This document shows, piece by piece, positions 12,536 through 24,262 of a DNA stretch of 64,000 nucleotides; the first letter of the stretch is position 1; each line of letters starts with the position of its first letter. The stretch comes from Drosophila pseudoobscura. Taxonomy: Eukaryota > Arthropoda > Insecta > Diptera > Drosophilidae. Under the pieces are notes generated by a model. It made no database searches and was not told the origin of the DNA. It saw only the letters and a program-made list of their open reading frames with translations. A program made the translations under genes and the position numbers. The DNA lies in the NCBI RefSeq assembly GCF_009870125.1, contig NC_046679.1, forward strand, positions 20,150,001 to 20,214,000, in the 5' to 3' direction.

Positions 12536-12763
12536 CTAGGGCTTAGTTTGCACTGATCCAAGCGCTGTTGCCGGCTCATCCATGATGACTTCGACATGGT
12601 TTTCATGCTGATTGAACACGTTAATTGTCACCAGTGGCGCTGTGGAGTGGATCTCTGGTGGCCACTGGCCAGTGGCAGTACGAGTACCAGTATCGCTGGA
12701 ATAGTTGATGACTAGATTGGACGCTAATGGCAATTGAGTGTCGCGTGTGTTCGATGCTTGGTT
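12536..12763 (-). CDS. Possible terminal coding exon, unrecognised
   Basis: An open frame of about 75 codons that closes at 12536. It is preceded by a plausible acceptor (CTGTGCAG), and its own frame has no ATG. It reads ...NLVINYSSDTGTRTATGQ... and ends ATALGSVQTKP. The composition is not low-complexity and it is open from acceptor to stop. No convincing upstream exon or signal peptide was found. It could be the last exon of a small gene or chance. Confidence 0.25.
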   Translation of the reverse strand, partial: NQASNTRDTQLPLASNLVINYSSDTGTRTATGQWPPEIHSTAPLVTINVFNQHENHVEVIMDEPATALGSVQTKP

Positions 12764-13741
12764 ACCTGCACAGGGGCGCAGTTTTTACGGGGATTGAGGG
12801 CAAGATCAAGTACTATGTGGCCAGAATAAGATTCTTGCATTCATACATATTCATTGTCATTTTCAAGTTTCAAGTTAAGAAGGTTATTGTTCGATCGTTA
12901 TAGCACCCCGTAGTCCTGACGACTCTGTAACAGCGATCGGTCCCACATTGATAAGAGCCCATCAACAAAACGTAAACTAGATCATCGACAGGCTATTGAA
13001 AGTGAAATCCTAACCTAAATCTAAAAAATAGATATGATTTAGTCGTTATATGATATATAAGAACTATATGATACCCTATACATTCTCGTTGAGATATATT
13101 ATCTGGTGAGCCTTGAGATCCGAGTAACTAGAGCTGGTAAATTTTAAGTTTATATTTTATATTAGCGTTAGTTTAATAAATAACAAATACAGGATTATGT
13201 GGAAATGTTCTAGTTGGATTTCCACAGGTGGGCCATTTCTGAAAATCTCTCTCTCTCTCTTCTAAAAAAACTATCCAAATTGTATATTTTATCGTTATCT
13301 TTGTAATAATCGAAATTTTGATAAATCTATATATCAAACTGATTTGCTATAGCACTTATAGCCCTGTTCAACAGTTGTTCCTACAGTTGAAACAATATTA
13401 TACTATGACGAACTGTCAGGCTGTTTTAGGGACAAACAAGGACAAATACATAATTTGGTATCCAAAATAAGGAAATATGTTTATCTGCTTATGAAAAAAT
13501 TTAACATACCCAAATGCTGTCTGAGTACCTCCTACAAATATTAGTCGACACGCGACATTTGCCGACATTTGATGACATATATAGTTTATTTCATAAATTT
13601 CAGCCATTTATAAACATATTTATATAAATTAGCAATAAATTAAACTGGGTCAACGAAATTATGAAAAAGCAGGCAGAGGGCAGATACGTATCGATCTCTT
13701 ATAATATCAGTTCATGGAATTGGCTTAAACAGTTACGAAGC
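12764..13741. other. Intergenic DNA
   Basis: AT-rich, no gene seen. It contains the 3' flank of the FAM98 gene and a short (TC)n run near 13248. Confidence 0.5.
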
Positions 13742-15097
13742 TTATCGGTAGCCACCGCGTTGATGATAGCCCCCGCCACCCCCTCCCCGACCACGACCAC
13801 CGCCGCGGCCTCCTCCTCCGCGTCCGCCTTGGGGATTCCAGCCAGAGCCCTGCACTCGTCCACTCCCGCTAGTCCATTGTTGATCTCGATCTCTATCCCG
13901 ACTGTTATCGCGATCGCGATGCTGCTGTGGCTGTTGGTGTTGCTGTTGATGTTGCTGTTGATGTGGCTGATTATGTGGCTGCTGCGGTTGCCAATTGTCG
14001 CCACCACTCGCTGCTCCTCCTCCTCTGCCACCACCGCGGCCGCCACCACGCCCACCGCCTCGAAAGTTCCCTCCTCCACGGCCACCGCCTCCTCCTTGAG
14101 GCCCGCTTGCCCTTTGCTGTTGCCAAGAGGGCATCTCTGGTGGGGGCGGAGCATGCTCATTGGCTCGTCCGCCGCGATCCGGGACACTGCCAATCATATG
14201 CTTTTGGATCTTCGAGGCAGTATTTTTGCGGACATTTGCCGAACTCGTCTTTTCGATGATGGCAAGGTCGGCGCGGGCGGCCAAGAGAGCCACAATGTTG
14301 GTTTCGTTTCCTCCGAGCTTGAACTGCTCCAGTTCCTTGAGCTTCAGCTGAAAGAGTTCCATGATCTCGTTTTCGCGATTCCTCATACTCTCTGACCACT
14401 TGAAGCTCTGAATGGTGGCCTCCAGGCGGGTGAGCATCATTTGGCGACGAAGATTGTACTCGCTATCCAGATCAATGTGCAGAGCATCCAACATGCGCCA
14501 CTGGACATCGCTGAGGAGCTTCTTAAGGTTAAGCAGGGGCTCGCTGACAACACCGCGATTGGTCTGGCCCATGCGCTGCTCCAGTCGGGGAGTAATCTTG
14601 TCGAACATGGCCTTGGCGCTGATGTTCTTGGGCAGCTCGCCCAGCTGCAGGTCCCTCACCAGCTCCAATACTGTCGCCTCGACATTGGACTCAGTCTTGG
14701 ACTTTTTGCTGGGTGGTCCCACCGGCTGCGTCTTCAGCGAAATCTTGGTGAACATCAGCTCCGAGGTCAGGTAGTCCAGCAGCTGCAGCAGCGACTCACG
14801 GCTGTCGAAGCGATCCGATATGGGCCCCATCACCAGCTGGCTGTAGGGACAGCTCAGTTCAGTGAGCAGCAGGGACAGCTCGATGGCGAACTCGTCGTGG
14901 TCCTTCTTGCTGGATGTCACATGCTCGTCCGTCTTGCGGAGCACATGCAATTCGTGGGCCAGCCAGAAAATCACCGCACGCAAGTCCTCGTCGTCGATGC
15001 CGTTGTCCAGGGCTTTGCTCAGCGCCTCCTGCTCTAGGCAATTCCCATCGTAGGCCAGAGCCTGAAGGGAGTCCACCACATCCAGTTCAAGCTCCAT
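13742..15097 (-). CDS. CG5913: FAM98 homologue with RGG-rich tail
   Basis: Single-exon CDS of 451 aa. The N-terminal two thirds (MELELDVVDSLQALAYDG..., then a helical region with VQWRMLDALHIDLDSEYNLRRQMM and ANVRKNTASKIQKHMI) match the FAM98 family. The C-terminal 130 or so residues are low-complexity: Gly/Arg RGG repeats, a His/Gln stretch, a short Arg/Asp (SRDRDRDQ) stretch and a second RGG block. FAM98 proteins associate with the tRNA-ligase complex (RTCB, DDX1) and with PRMT1. RGG tails bind RNA and are arginine-methylation targets (family knowledge). The gene lies just right of the Mco3/SOD-like pair. A module of the promoter-linked repeat family starts about 65 bp upstream of the ATG. 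Confidence 0.9.
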   Translation of the reverse strand: MELELDVVDSLQALAYDGNCLEQEALSKALDNGIDDEDLRAVIFWLAHELHVLRKTDEHVTSSKKDHDEFAIELSLLLTELSCPYSQLVMGPISDRFDSRESLLQLLDYLTSELMFTKISLKTQPVGPPSKKSKTESNVEATVLELVRDLQLGELPKNISAKAMFDKITPRLEQRMGQTNRGVVSEPLLNLKKLLSDVQWRMLDALHIDLDSEYNLRRQMMLTRLEATIQSFKWSESMRNRENEIMELFQLKLKELEQFKLGGNETNIVALLAARADLAIIEKTSSANVRKNTASKIQKHMIGSVPDRGGRANEHAPPPPEMPSWQQQRASGPQGGGGGRGGGNFRGGGRGGGRGGGRGGGAASGGDNWQPQQPHNQPHQQQHQQQHQQPQQHRDRDNSRDRDRDQQWTSGSGRVQGSGWNPQGGRGGGGRGGGRGRGGGGGGYHQRGGYR

Positions 15098-15164
15098 TCT
15101 TTAAACTCAGTGTTTAAATTGACTGGTTTAATTGCGAAAATAAAAATATTCACAACTAACTGAC

Positions 15165-15700
15165 CGATGACAAAAACGAACTTAGCCCACTTAAGCCCCC
15201 TCTTGTTAAACAGTGCAACGACTTGAGGTTAATTGTGGAAAATATTAATGATTGTAAATTCTTCTGTAGACCTACGCCATCTTGCCTCCGAACTAACAAA
15301 AAAACACGATATATTTCACCTGAACTGCGATAAAATTATTAAATTTGTATTATTTTCAGTAGAAACCCTTGGTTTGCAATGGGTTAATCGTTCTCCGTCA
15401 AGGATTGGAAACCACATTCGTCGATTATGATATTCCGTGGAATATTAATAGCTATATAGAACATTTAGCCATGCCCACATAAGTTTATACGATGGATGAA
15501 TCATTTTTCTACTTAACTGACTTATTTTAAGTACTTGCTTTTATTGGATTATATATATATCGTTGAAAATTAAATTTAATAGATTGATGAAATTGACAAA
15601 ATATACCATTATATACCGTAAATATACCGTCGGTTCAATTTTGACCTAAAAAAACCGAAAATTATTAAAAATACCGTAAGCGGTCACCCTGGTTGACCAG
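15165..15700 (+). repeat. Promoter-linked repeat module upstream of CG5913
   Basis: Starts GATGACAAAAACGAACTTAG, then CCCACTTAAGCCCCC, then the shared tail (GATTGTAAATTCTTC, CCTGAACTGCG, GGGTTAATCGTTCTCC, ATTCCGTGGAATATTA, GCCCACATAA). It ends in Motif-6-like boxes (ATACCGTAAATATACCG) near 15616 and GGTCACCCTGG near 15683. It is homologous to 58690-59370 on the same strand. Confidence 0.7.
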
Positions 15701-16379
15701 GTCGCTGCGTCTAGAGAGGAGAGACAAGCTATAGTTAAGCCGATAAACTGCAAATCGGGGGGGTGCAGTGCTGGAAAGCAAAGGCAGAAATGTGCATTCA
15801 AAATTTAGCCGCTAATTAAATAATTCAAACAGCAAGGAGACTATTATATTTCTTACTTTTACATAACTTCATTTATTTTAGTTTACCAATGTCAATATAT
15901 ATAATATATATATTTATATATGTATACATAATTTATATTTATAGGCATAGTATATATATATTTATATATGTATGTAATTTTGTTTTTGTTTTGTAAAGCA
16001 GGAAGTTTTAGGATTCGCTTGAGTCGCACCTTTGGTGCCACATAAATCTTAAATTTTTTGTAATATTTTCCGTTTTTTTTCTATACATACAACATTGATG
16101 TACTTAAAAATGAACACACACATTTAGCTATATAATAATAATGTATACATAATAATATTCAGTTACTACATGTCTTCCAAGGAGGTGCTACTAAACTTAA
16201 TAGAAACAAGTAAGAAAGCAAAGAGAAGGAAACGAACACGGAGAGGGAACAAAGAAAAGCAGACTACACGATATACATACGTCTCTTGTAATGCAAAAAC
16301 ACAAATATTTCCCCTTCTCAAGACAATGGCACAATGATAAATTTCGCAAAGTATCCCCCCAATCAAATCCAGCCGGGAT
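15700..16379. other. AT-rich spacer with TA microsatellite
   Basis: The 3' flank of Lnk. It contains repeated TATATAT tracts at about 15895-15970. No gene is seen. Confidence 0.5.
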
Positions 16380-19300
16380 TTAGGTGAAGCTATACTGATT
16401 ATCGACGGCACGTCCGCTGCCCTCGGTCCCGCTGCCGCCGCTGGCGCCACTACCGCTGGCATTGCCTCCCTGTACCGCCTGATGCTGCTGCTGATGGTGT
16501 GCGGAGCCCTGCAAGGAGGCATTGGATGCCCGCAGATGCGGCTGATCGAGGAAGCCCTGCCCAGCTGGAGGCGAGCTGTGCACCGTGAGCGTTGTGGAGT
16601 CCAAAGGAAAGTAGGTTTGCTCCGGAAAATAGACGTGTGTTGGCTGCTCCAATGGCAGTTCGATTTCATTTGTCTTTAGGCGAACACTCAGATTCATGGT
16701 AATGATTTCGCTGCACTGTAGGAACAAAATGCAAGGTAGAAACTTCATTAGTGGTCCGCTAATTTAGATAGGGTTTCGTATTGGGTTCGGGTTGGGGGTT
16801 AAGAGGCGGTTGTGATATGTGGTGAGAGACATTAAGCATGCAACAATCAAATCAAAGTCATTCAAACTAAACACAGAAACTAACTAAAAATGTACTTTAA
16901 AACTACAAGGAGTAGGACAATAAAGGAGCAGTCTCTTACGACAATCTCAAAGATAAGTTTCGGACAAATCTTAACAAAATTAAACAAAAAAAATACATTT
17001 TCTTCTATACTTTTTGCTTTTCTGGATACCTAAAGCAGGTTTCTTAATTCCCATGTCCTTATTTGTTTGATTACAAATAATATTAGGATTTAACTTCTTG
17101 ATTTAAATATGTAAATAATATAAAGTTTAAAAAGGTAATATCCTAATGTCTCAACTTGTGGGAATTCTTCGTTAACTTTCCTCATTTTATTATTTTATTT
17201 TCTTCTATATAGAAAACAGTTTCGAAGCGACTAAAAATATATCGAAAATAAAAGGCTACCAAAACTGTAACAATTGTGGCAATAATTTAAATCAGACTTT
17301 ATTGGAGAATATGAAGAAACTGAGTCCCTAATCCGACCTCAGACTCGAGTGTCCCTTTACGCTAAATTAAAAAATATATCTGAATCACATTTCAAACATG
17401 CTCGACTTTAAAAAGGGTACCATTTTGAATTGATCTTTAAAGAATTAGCCAGAAAATGATTCAAATTGCCATTCTGTAACATTTCAGAGCACAATCCCTA
17501 AAAATAAGTGGTATTCCCTTTTGTCTAAAATATAGTTTTTATGGCGTTCCTTTTTTGATATTTAAAAAAAAATTAAATGTTTTATAACTACTTGGAAATA
17601 CTCGATATGCCTACATAGTACATATACTCGTAGTTCCAAGTATTTCCCTAGTACCCAGGGGTCAGCAGGGGTCAGAGCTCAAACCACATCCCATCTTTGC
17701 AATGAAATGATAAGAAATCGAACAGAAATCAAAGTAAAATAAAATAAAACCATCACTGACACTGAATTGACTCCAAAATTTTGGCTATCTCACATGTCTC
17801 GGCGACGGATGGCCCCCGCCAGCTGCTCCTCCTCCTCCTCCTGCATGCCCCTGGCCGTTTCCATTTCCATTGGTTGGCCCACCGCCCGCCGCTGCCGGAT
17901 CATGGTGCTGCTGGCCGTGCGCCTCATGCGCTCCTCCTCCTGCCGCCATCGAAGCTCCCGCCGCTGAGAGATCGTTCAGTCTACTGGTATTGTGCACCCA
18001 GTCGGTGAGGACCACGTCAGAGGTGCCGCCCGATTCAAGGGGAATGGGATTATGGCGAAAGTGTTCGAGCATCTCCTGGATCGAAGGGAACCACAGGTGC
18101 TGCACCCGGCACTGGCCCTTCTCCGAGATGGTCAGCCGCAGATGCTTCGCCCTGCCCTGGAAATTGAAGGTCAGCACGAACTCGCCGCGCCGTGTCTCGC
18201 TCTGCCGCACCAGAAAGTAGCCGTGTCCGGCGGCCTCCGACTGGAGGACCATGCGTGCAGCCTCCGATCTGGTCAGCGTGCCATGGAACCAGGGGAACTG
18301 GCTCATCTCCGCCGTTAGATCGGCCACATTTACATCCGCATCGTTCTCTGTCAGCTCGACGCCATCGAAATTGCTGGAGGCCGAGAGACGCTGCTCGCCA
18401 CGATGCGGTCGCATGGGTATTTCCGGGGGTCCCGACGGCGGTGTGGTGCCCAGCTCATTGATGGCATTTATATCGCTCGCAGATGTGGCTCCCTGGCCAA
18501 TGGCCGCAGAGGCCAAAGCGCTGTCCGCCGACAGAGAAGAGGACAGAACGACACCCCCTGCACCGGCCACCAGGTTGCCATTGGAGCCGCCCTGCTGCTG
18601 GTACTGGGGATTCTGTATGCCACCCAACGCACTGCTGCCCGAGGGATTTGTCGGCGAGGTCTGCATGGCAGCCGCTATAACGTCCGATTCGATGAGGGGC
18701 TGCTGTGTGGGCGGTGTCCGCATGCAGTAGCGAATGGTGGCCAGCCAGCTGCGCATCTCCTCGGCACTCTCCGCCTCGATCACATACTCCATGTTGTTGT
18801 CTGCCTTGAGAACGAAAGTGTTTAGGCGGTCGGGCATCTCCAGGGCTGTGGTCTCGCGTGCCTCCGAGATTAGGAAACAGAAGACACCGCTGCGTGGCTT
18901 TGCGGATTTTGGGGGCGTGTAAAACTCCAGCATATAGCCACCGACCGCCTTGACCAAGGCCAGTCGGCACTTCTCCCATTTTTGGGATCCTGTCGGCTGG
19001 TCGAGACTCTCGGGTGTCAGGTTATTCACGTAGCCTTCCTTGCGGCACTCGACCACGATCTTGGCAAGCTTGGTCTTGCTCTGCTTGCCGCTGCCGTCCA
19101 CGTCGTCCGAGTTCTTGTGGAAGAAGGCCTGCAGGATGGGGAACTTAAGTTAAAACCCAAATGGATAACAATCTCGAGACGGGCACAACCATTGGGCGGC
19201 CCTGCTCACCTTGCCCTTGCGCAGTCCCTTGAAGGATAGCCGCCGCAGCAGCGATTTGGACAGCAGACGCGGCACCTCGTGCTCCTCGTCAAAGTCCAAT

Positions 19301-19692
19301 GAGCCGGCGCCAATTTTTAAAGTACTGCGGCGCCTGAAGAACTCCGTATCATAGTGGACCGCAAAGGATTCGACGAATTTCTGTGAAAAGCTGCGATGCT
19401 GTATGTTACGCGCCTCCTCGGGGGGCAGGTTCCCGTTTATATACGTGATGCAGGCCTTGGCAAAGTCCGAGGCCGCCGCGCGAGCATGCCGCTCACAGAA
19501 CTCCTCCCAGCTGGTGCCGCCGTAGGCGTACGAGGACACGCCCAAGGCTGCGCCTGTACCAATCGGTCCGGGTATAAGGTCGCTGCCTCCGGCCGCCCCC
19601 AGGCTGTGCTGGCTGCTGGCGCTGGTGGGGCCGATGTAGCCGCCAGCGCTGAAGGCGCTGGCATTGGCTGCTCCGGCACTGTTGCCACCCAT
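16380..19692 (-). CDS. Lnk: Lnk, SH2B-family adaptor of insulin signalling
   Basis: Three exons, 19692-19210, 19128-17794 and 16715-16380, all phase 0, giving 717 aa. Domains in order: N-terminal dimerisation region (SWEEFCERHARAAASDFAKA, about residues 60-110), PH domain (about 180-300, with CRLALVKAVGGYMLEFY and EEMRSWLATIRYCM), a Ser/Gly/Ala-rich linker, and an SH2 domain (about 435-540) with FPWFHGTLTRSEAA and the phosphotyrosine-binding GYFLVRQSE. The terminal exon ends DNQYSFT, matching the C-terminal Cbl-binding tyrosine motif of SH2B proteins. Lnk binds phosphorylated insulin and other receptor kinases at the membrane. The intron before the last exon is about 1.1 kb. The frame is open upstream of the chosen Met to an acceptor near 19791 (SPFFFSNGLQL...), so a longer N-terminus from another exon is possible. 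Confidence 0.92.
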
Positions 19693-20263
19693 ATGGCCGC
19701 CCAGCGAATGCTGCCTCTGTCTCTGCCGGTTAAGATTCAGTTTGCTGCACGGGTTACCCAGCTGAAGTCCGTTCGAGAAGAAGAAGGGGCTACAAAGAAG
19801 GACAAAGATGTACGCATTAGCATGAAAAGTCCTCCCACGCAGTGCCAGGTGTCACAGTCGGAAATTACGCAGACATAAAGGCGGACCCCGCGCATTCACA
19901 CTGATAAAGCATACACATGCAAGCATATAGTCGATGTATTATATATAGTATAAAGTACATATATATATGTTTATTCCCACTGGTAACGCGCATTAAATGC
20001 TGCACGTTCCTCTTCTCCGGAATTAAAAACAAAAACGAAAACAATATCGCCACACACACGCACACCAACGCACCGCACACACCTACACACACACACCTAC
20101 GAGAAGAAAAATTTCCCACAGGAATTTCCACGCCTACGACCTGCGTTTTTCTTCTGCCAATATCTCACTCTCTTTCGCCTGCGCATTTTCCAAAACACAC
20201 ATCAACACACATACCAATATCACTATATTTATTTCCAATTTGTTTGTTTATGCAACGACCATT
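19693..20263. other. Lnk 5' region
   Basis: Probably 5' UTR or first-intron sequence of Lnk. It contains an open acceptor-linked stretch just upstream of the chosen Met and CA-rich microsatellites at 20050-20100. No other gene is seen. Confidence 0.5.
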
Positions 20264-20960
20264 TACACTTGCATTTTTTACGCAGCAGGCAGTTCTTTCA
20301 AATCCGCCCGTTAAGTTTTAACATTAAAAATTGTATTTTCTTGTTTTCGTCGTCGACGCGCGGCTGTTCTGTCCAGTTTAGTGTGACCGCGGACTCGATA
20401 AACCTGAAATCGATCAAAATCGAGCGTAGAAATATACCAAAATATGCTGCCTCACTTTAAAAATATACCGTAAATATACTGACAAATTCAAGTTCATTAT
20501 ACATATTCCTCGATTTTGATATTCCGTGGAATATTACTAGCTATCAAGATCTCTCAGCCATGCCCACATAATTTTATCCTATTAATTAATCAATTTTCTA
20601 CATTACTAGCTTAATTTAAATACTAGCTTTGCCTTGATTTTGACAAAAAAAGGTTTTAGCAAAGAAGGTCAAACATATAAAACGTAATAAAACGTAAGAG
20701 AAAAATCGTTACTATTGCTTAATTTTCATTTTCCGTTGAATAATGCTGACTAACTAAAACCGTTAGCTCTGCCCATATCCTTTTAGACCTTTGATGAATA
20801 CATTTTCTACAAGATTGGCTATTTTTAAGTACTTCCATTTATTGTATTTTGACTACATATTTGTTGAGCTGAAAAGGGATATTGTGGCGAGGAAAAAAGT
20901 CCCACCAAACTTAAGCGCCAAAAGGAAATTGTTTGAAAGTGAATGAGTGAAAAGGATTTA
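20264..20960. repeat. Copy 1 of duplicated promoter fragment (Lnk side)
   Basis: Nearly identical to 27004-27750 in the same orientation, with about nine differences in the first 285 bases by eye. It begins ACACTTGCATT and runs through a GC-rich putative 5' leader (GTCGTCGACGCGCGGC), a Motif 1 core-promoter site on the minus strand (20379-20389), Motif 6 boxes (20432-20480) and the shared repeat tail. It ends near AAAAGGATTTA. Confidence 0.85.
20379..20480 (-). promoter_or_regulatory. Putative Lnk promoter (Motif 1 + Motif 6)
   Basis: On the minus strand CGGTCACACTA matches Drosophila core-promoter Motif 1 (YGGTCACACTR). It is preceded upstream by several GGTATATTT-type boxes matching Motif 6. 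This pairing is characteristic of TATA-less housekeeping promoters. It faces Lnk about 0.7 kb before the chosen ATG. That this is the start site in use is inferred. Confidence 0.55.
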
Positions 20961-21420
20961 TATAGCCCATTCAGTGTGACCGTCTGACCCTCAGAAATAA
21001 ACCGATGAAGAACACGAACTTAACCCACTTAACCTCCTCTATTTGAGAGTTACACCGCGAAAAGTATTGTAATCGTAAATGTTCCATGTAGATCCTTTCT
21101 ATTGATTTAAATAAACATTACCACGATAATTTGTACCTGAACTGCGCTAAAATTCTTCAAGATTCAACATTTTCGTGGAGTCAATAATACCCACTAACGT
21201 TCTAGTTCTCTGACAATAAACCATAAACCATAAAGGTAAACCATAATCCCTGATTATTACTACAGAGATTAGTTTCTGCAATAATTGGAGCCTGGGATCA
21301 TCAATTCTAGAATATACTTTTCCGTAGAGTATGCGGAATGCAAAATTTGATAGTTTGAAATGCACTGAAAACACATCAGTTCGGGGCCTCAATAACGATA
21401 AGTCGGTGTGACCGCACTCT
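20961..21420 (+). repeat. Second promoter-linked module upstream of Lnk
   Basis: Begins CAGTGTGACCG (20972, Motif 1 on the minus strand), then GATGAAGAACACGAACTTAA, CCCACTTAACCTCC and the shared CCTGAACTGCGCTAAAATTC block. It ends with another GGTGTGACCG at 21405. It resembles 28225-28400 and may be an older promoter behind the duplicated fragment. Confidence 0.55.
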
Positions 21421-22610
21421 GCTGAGAGACAGTCCTTCTAAAACTGTATATTTCAAATTTGAATGCAAATAGTGTGTTTTTTTGCGCAAACCCTAAAGTA
21501 TTTGAAAAAATTCAAGTTTTTAGCGGAAGAATATAAGAATCTATCCTCGCATTTAAACTGAAGCAAACCATTCCTGCAGTATTATGCAGAGTGTGCAAGT
21601 AAAGGTAATGGCTTTTTGTTTTGTTTAAATCTCACATTTTATTGTTTCTATACGTTTCGAAATTGCATTTACTTAGAATAAGTATGTAACTATCGCTTCC
21701 ATATGCATACAATTACAATTAATCGTTATTATTATTGTTGTTGTTTTTGTTTTAGCTGCTCTAATTACAAATAAGTAAAATTCGTGAAACTTAATTTGTG
21801 AAACACACACCGCAGTGCAACTTTTTCGCTTAATTTCTGTTTGATTTTCTCTTTTATTGTTTAAAACGAACACATGCATTTTGGCAAAAATCTTTATATG
21901 GATTGTGGGGGGACGGAAATGTGGGGTGATTCAGAAAACATAAAACAGGGAGAAAATATGTGGTGTGTGTGTGAAGGCGAGCTTACTGACTATTATTTGT
22001 TGCATGGTGGTTCGTTATCTCCAGATTCATTTATATTATATGTATATTTAACTTAAGTATTTACAGAACGGCCATACTGATTCTGAATGGGGTTTCTTTG
22101 TGAATGCTCCCGAAAAAGAGCCTTTTAAGAACACGAATCTCAAAGAGCTTCCTCTCAAGTCACTCGCTATCGGTTATAGTATGCAGTAATATGTATATGT
22201 TTGTGTTTTAATCCCTATGAACTGTAGGCTGGATCTAACACTGCTAATCTCTCAGCACTGCATGATTCTTGTGAGACTTTAAAGCCAATTGAAATGAATG
22301 CGATACGGATGCTGTATATAATGCTTACTCTCTCTGCAGTATGTTTTTCTACAAAAGATTTTACTCCCCACACTTATGCTAGCAACTATAATTACTCGGT
22401 TTTTAGTGTTTTATTTCACTATGAAAACGAGGATCACCTAACTTAGAACGAAACTTAGTTCAGTAGAATTAAAAAATACATACTCAATACGTTATTTAAG
22501 AGACAAATTGTTAGTAATAGATCTTCTTATGGGTGTGTGTGTATTGTGTTTGATGCTACTTTTTTGTTTTTGTTGTTCTTGTTGCTTTTTATGTAGATAA
22601 GAGTACACAC
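21421..22610. other. SppL 3' region
   Basis: AT-rich; probably the SppL 3' UTR plus spacer. The short ORFs show no domain. Confidence 0.45.
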
Positions 22611-24262
22611 TCAGACTTCCAGTTGTTTTGATGGTGGGTGCGTGATAAACGGCTCGCTCCACATGCGCCGCAGGTCGCCCTAAATGAAGGAAAGGATACG
22701 ATTGCATTGCAGATTCCATTCAGTATTAAGGGTTACAGTATTTTACCTTTAGATAGGCCATTAGCAGGAGGGGCAATAACGTAAAGGGCACCAAATACAG
22801 CAGAGCCGGCTGGGCCGCTTTAAACACCTCCGAGCTGACCGTGGCCGTTAGCAGGCCCAAAAAGTAGCTGCAAATTCATCGAAAAGCCATCATTAGATAT
22901 CTAGAGGAAGCGACAGTGTAACTCCAAGACTCACCCCAGTAAGGAACAATGAAAATATGTCAGCCTAGAGCCCACACCCCTCGGCGTTGACAGTGTGGGA
23001 TCCGACGTGACGCCCTGCGACTTTTTGTACGCATCGTAGCGCAAAACGAAGCAGAGTAGCAGGCCCGGCATCACCACATCGCCCAGGCCCAGCATCGAGA
23101 AGTGGCCCGTATTGTGTATGCTGGGGAAAACCAGTTTGCCCGGTAAATTCAGTTTCGGTGTGTCCCGCACAATGCCGCCCAAATTCAATTTGCGCGCCAC
23201 TATACCCACGGGATTCTCGGCGGGTCGCGTGGCCACCTTGACCATCACGTTCGTGCTAAAGATGTACGAGGAGAGGAACACCCAGAAGACGTCGTAGATG
23301 AGCAGGCCGGTCAACAGCAGCGTCGACACCTTCAGACTGGGCAGTCGCACGAACGCTATAAAGGCCACACAAAGCCCCATGCCCATTGCTGAAAGAACAA
23401 GCAATTTAAACATACAATTATCGAACGCTTCTTTCAATGGATGATGGATCCTTACCATCCATCAGCAGCCAGTGGCCGGTTAGCACCCAAACGCACACAA
23501 TCGACACGGACAGCATGAAACTAAATAGCTCTGCCCCCGTGAAGCGTCCACAGACGCCAAAGGAGAAACGCTTTCCGTCCGTGCAGGGCCGCATGATGTA
23601 CTGGCACATGGGCAGCAGCAGAAAGGCCAGTGCCACGGTGGCAATGACTGCAAGGAACAAACGAAAGAAAATTAGTTTATGTTTGATTGAACGATTGAGG
23701 GGGATTACTCGGTACTCACTGGCTGTGCACACGGCAAAGAGCAGCTGCATCGAGTCGAAAAAGAAGAACATGATGAGCAATGATATGGAGGCGCCCAGTG
23801 GCAGGCACAGGGCATGCATCGTGTCTAGCGTGGCGAATTTATCCGCTGTAAAGAAGCACAGAGAGCCTTTAGCCATTAGCGCGGTTATGGTTGACAAATT
23901 ACAGGATGGGGACACTCACTTGGCTCCTTCTCGACCTGCTCCCCGGTTAGGAGATTCGTCATGGACTCATTGCGCTTCTTTTGCTCCCGCTCGCGGGCCT
24001 CCTGCTCGATGTTGAGACTGCGGAAACTGCCGTACACTATCAACAGCATCGAGATGAGGCAGGTGGAGACGCGCGACGAGTCCATCACGCTCGACACTGT
24101 CCAGTGGAGTTCCCGGTACTCGCCGTTGCCGCCGCCCGCTGCCGCTGCCGCTGCTGCTGCTGCTGCCGCCGCCGCTGCCGCTGCACCGCCACCAATGCTG
24201 CCGGCACCCACAGTTTGCGCGCCCAGACTGCCGCCACTGCCGCCGGCGCTGCCGTGCGACAT
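22611..24262 (-). CDS. SppL: Signal peptide peptidase-like (SPPL3 type)
   Basis: Six exons: 24262-23920, 23845-23720, 23647-23456, 23388-22935, 22867-22747, 22679-22611. The product is a multipass GxGD aspartyl intramembrane protease. After a Gly/Ala-rich N-terminus with a run of 16 alanines come several membrane segments. The catalytic motifs are YDVFWVF (first Asp), GLGDVVMPG (second Asp) and the C-terminal [11 protein letters not shown] (the PAL motif), so the active site is complete. SPPL3 cleaves type II membrane proteins such as glycosyltransferases in the Golgi (family knowledge). It lies in tandem behind Lnk. The homopolymeric alanine run is likely to vary in length. The chosen Met is the first in the open exon; upstream exons are probably untranslated. 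Confidence 0.92.

Noticed and set aside
13661-15117. Plus-strand and alternative-frame ORFs across CG5913
   Set aside because: Produced by the GC-rich RGG-coding repeat; no family resemblance.
20050-20100. CRISPR-like or satellite array
   Set aside because: Plain CA-rich microsatellite with no spacer structure.
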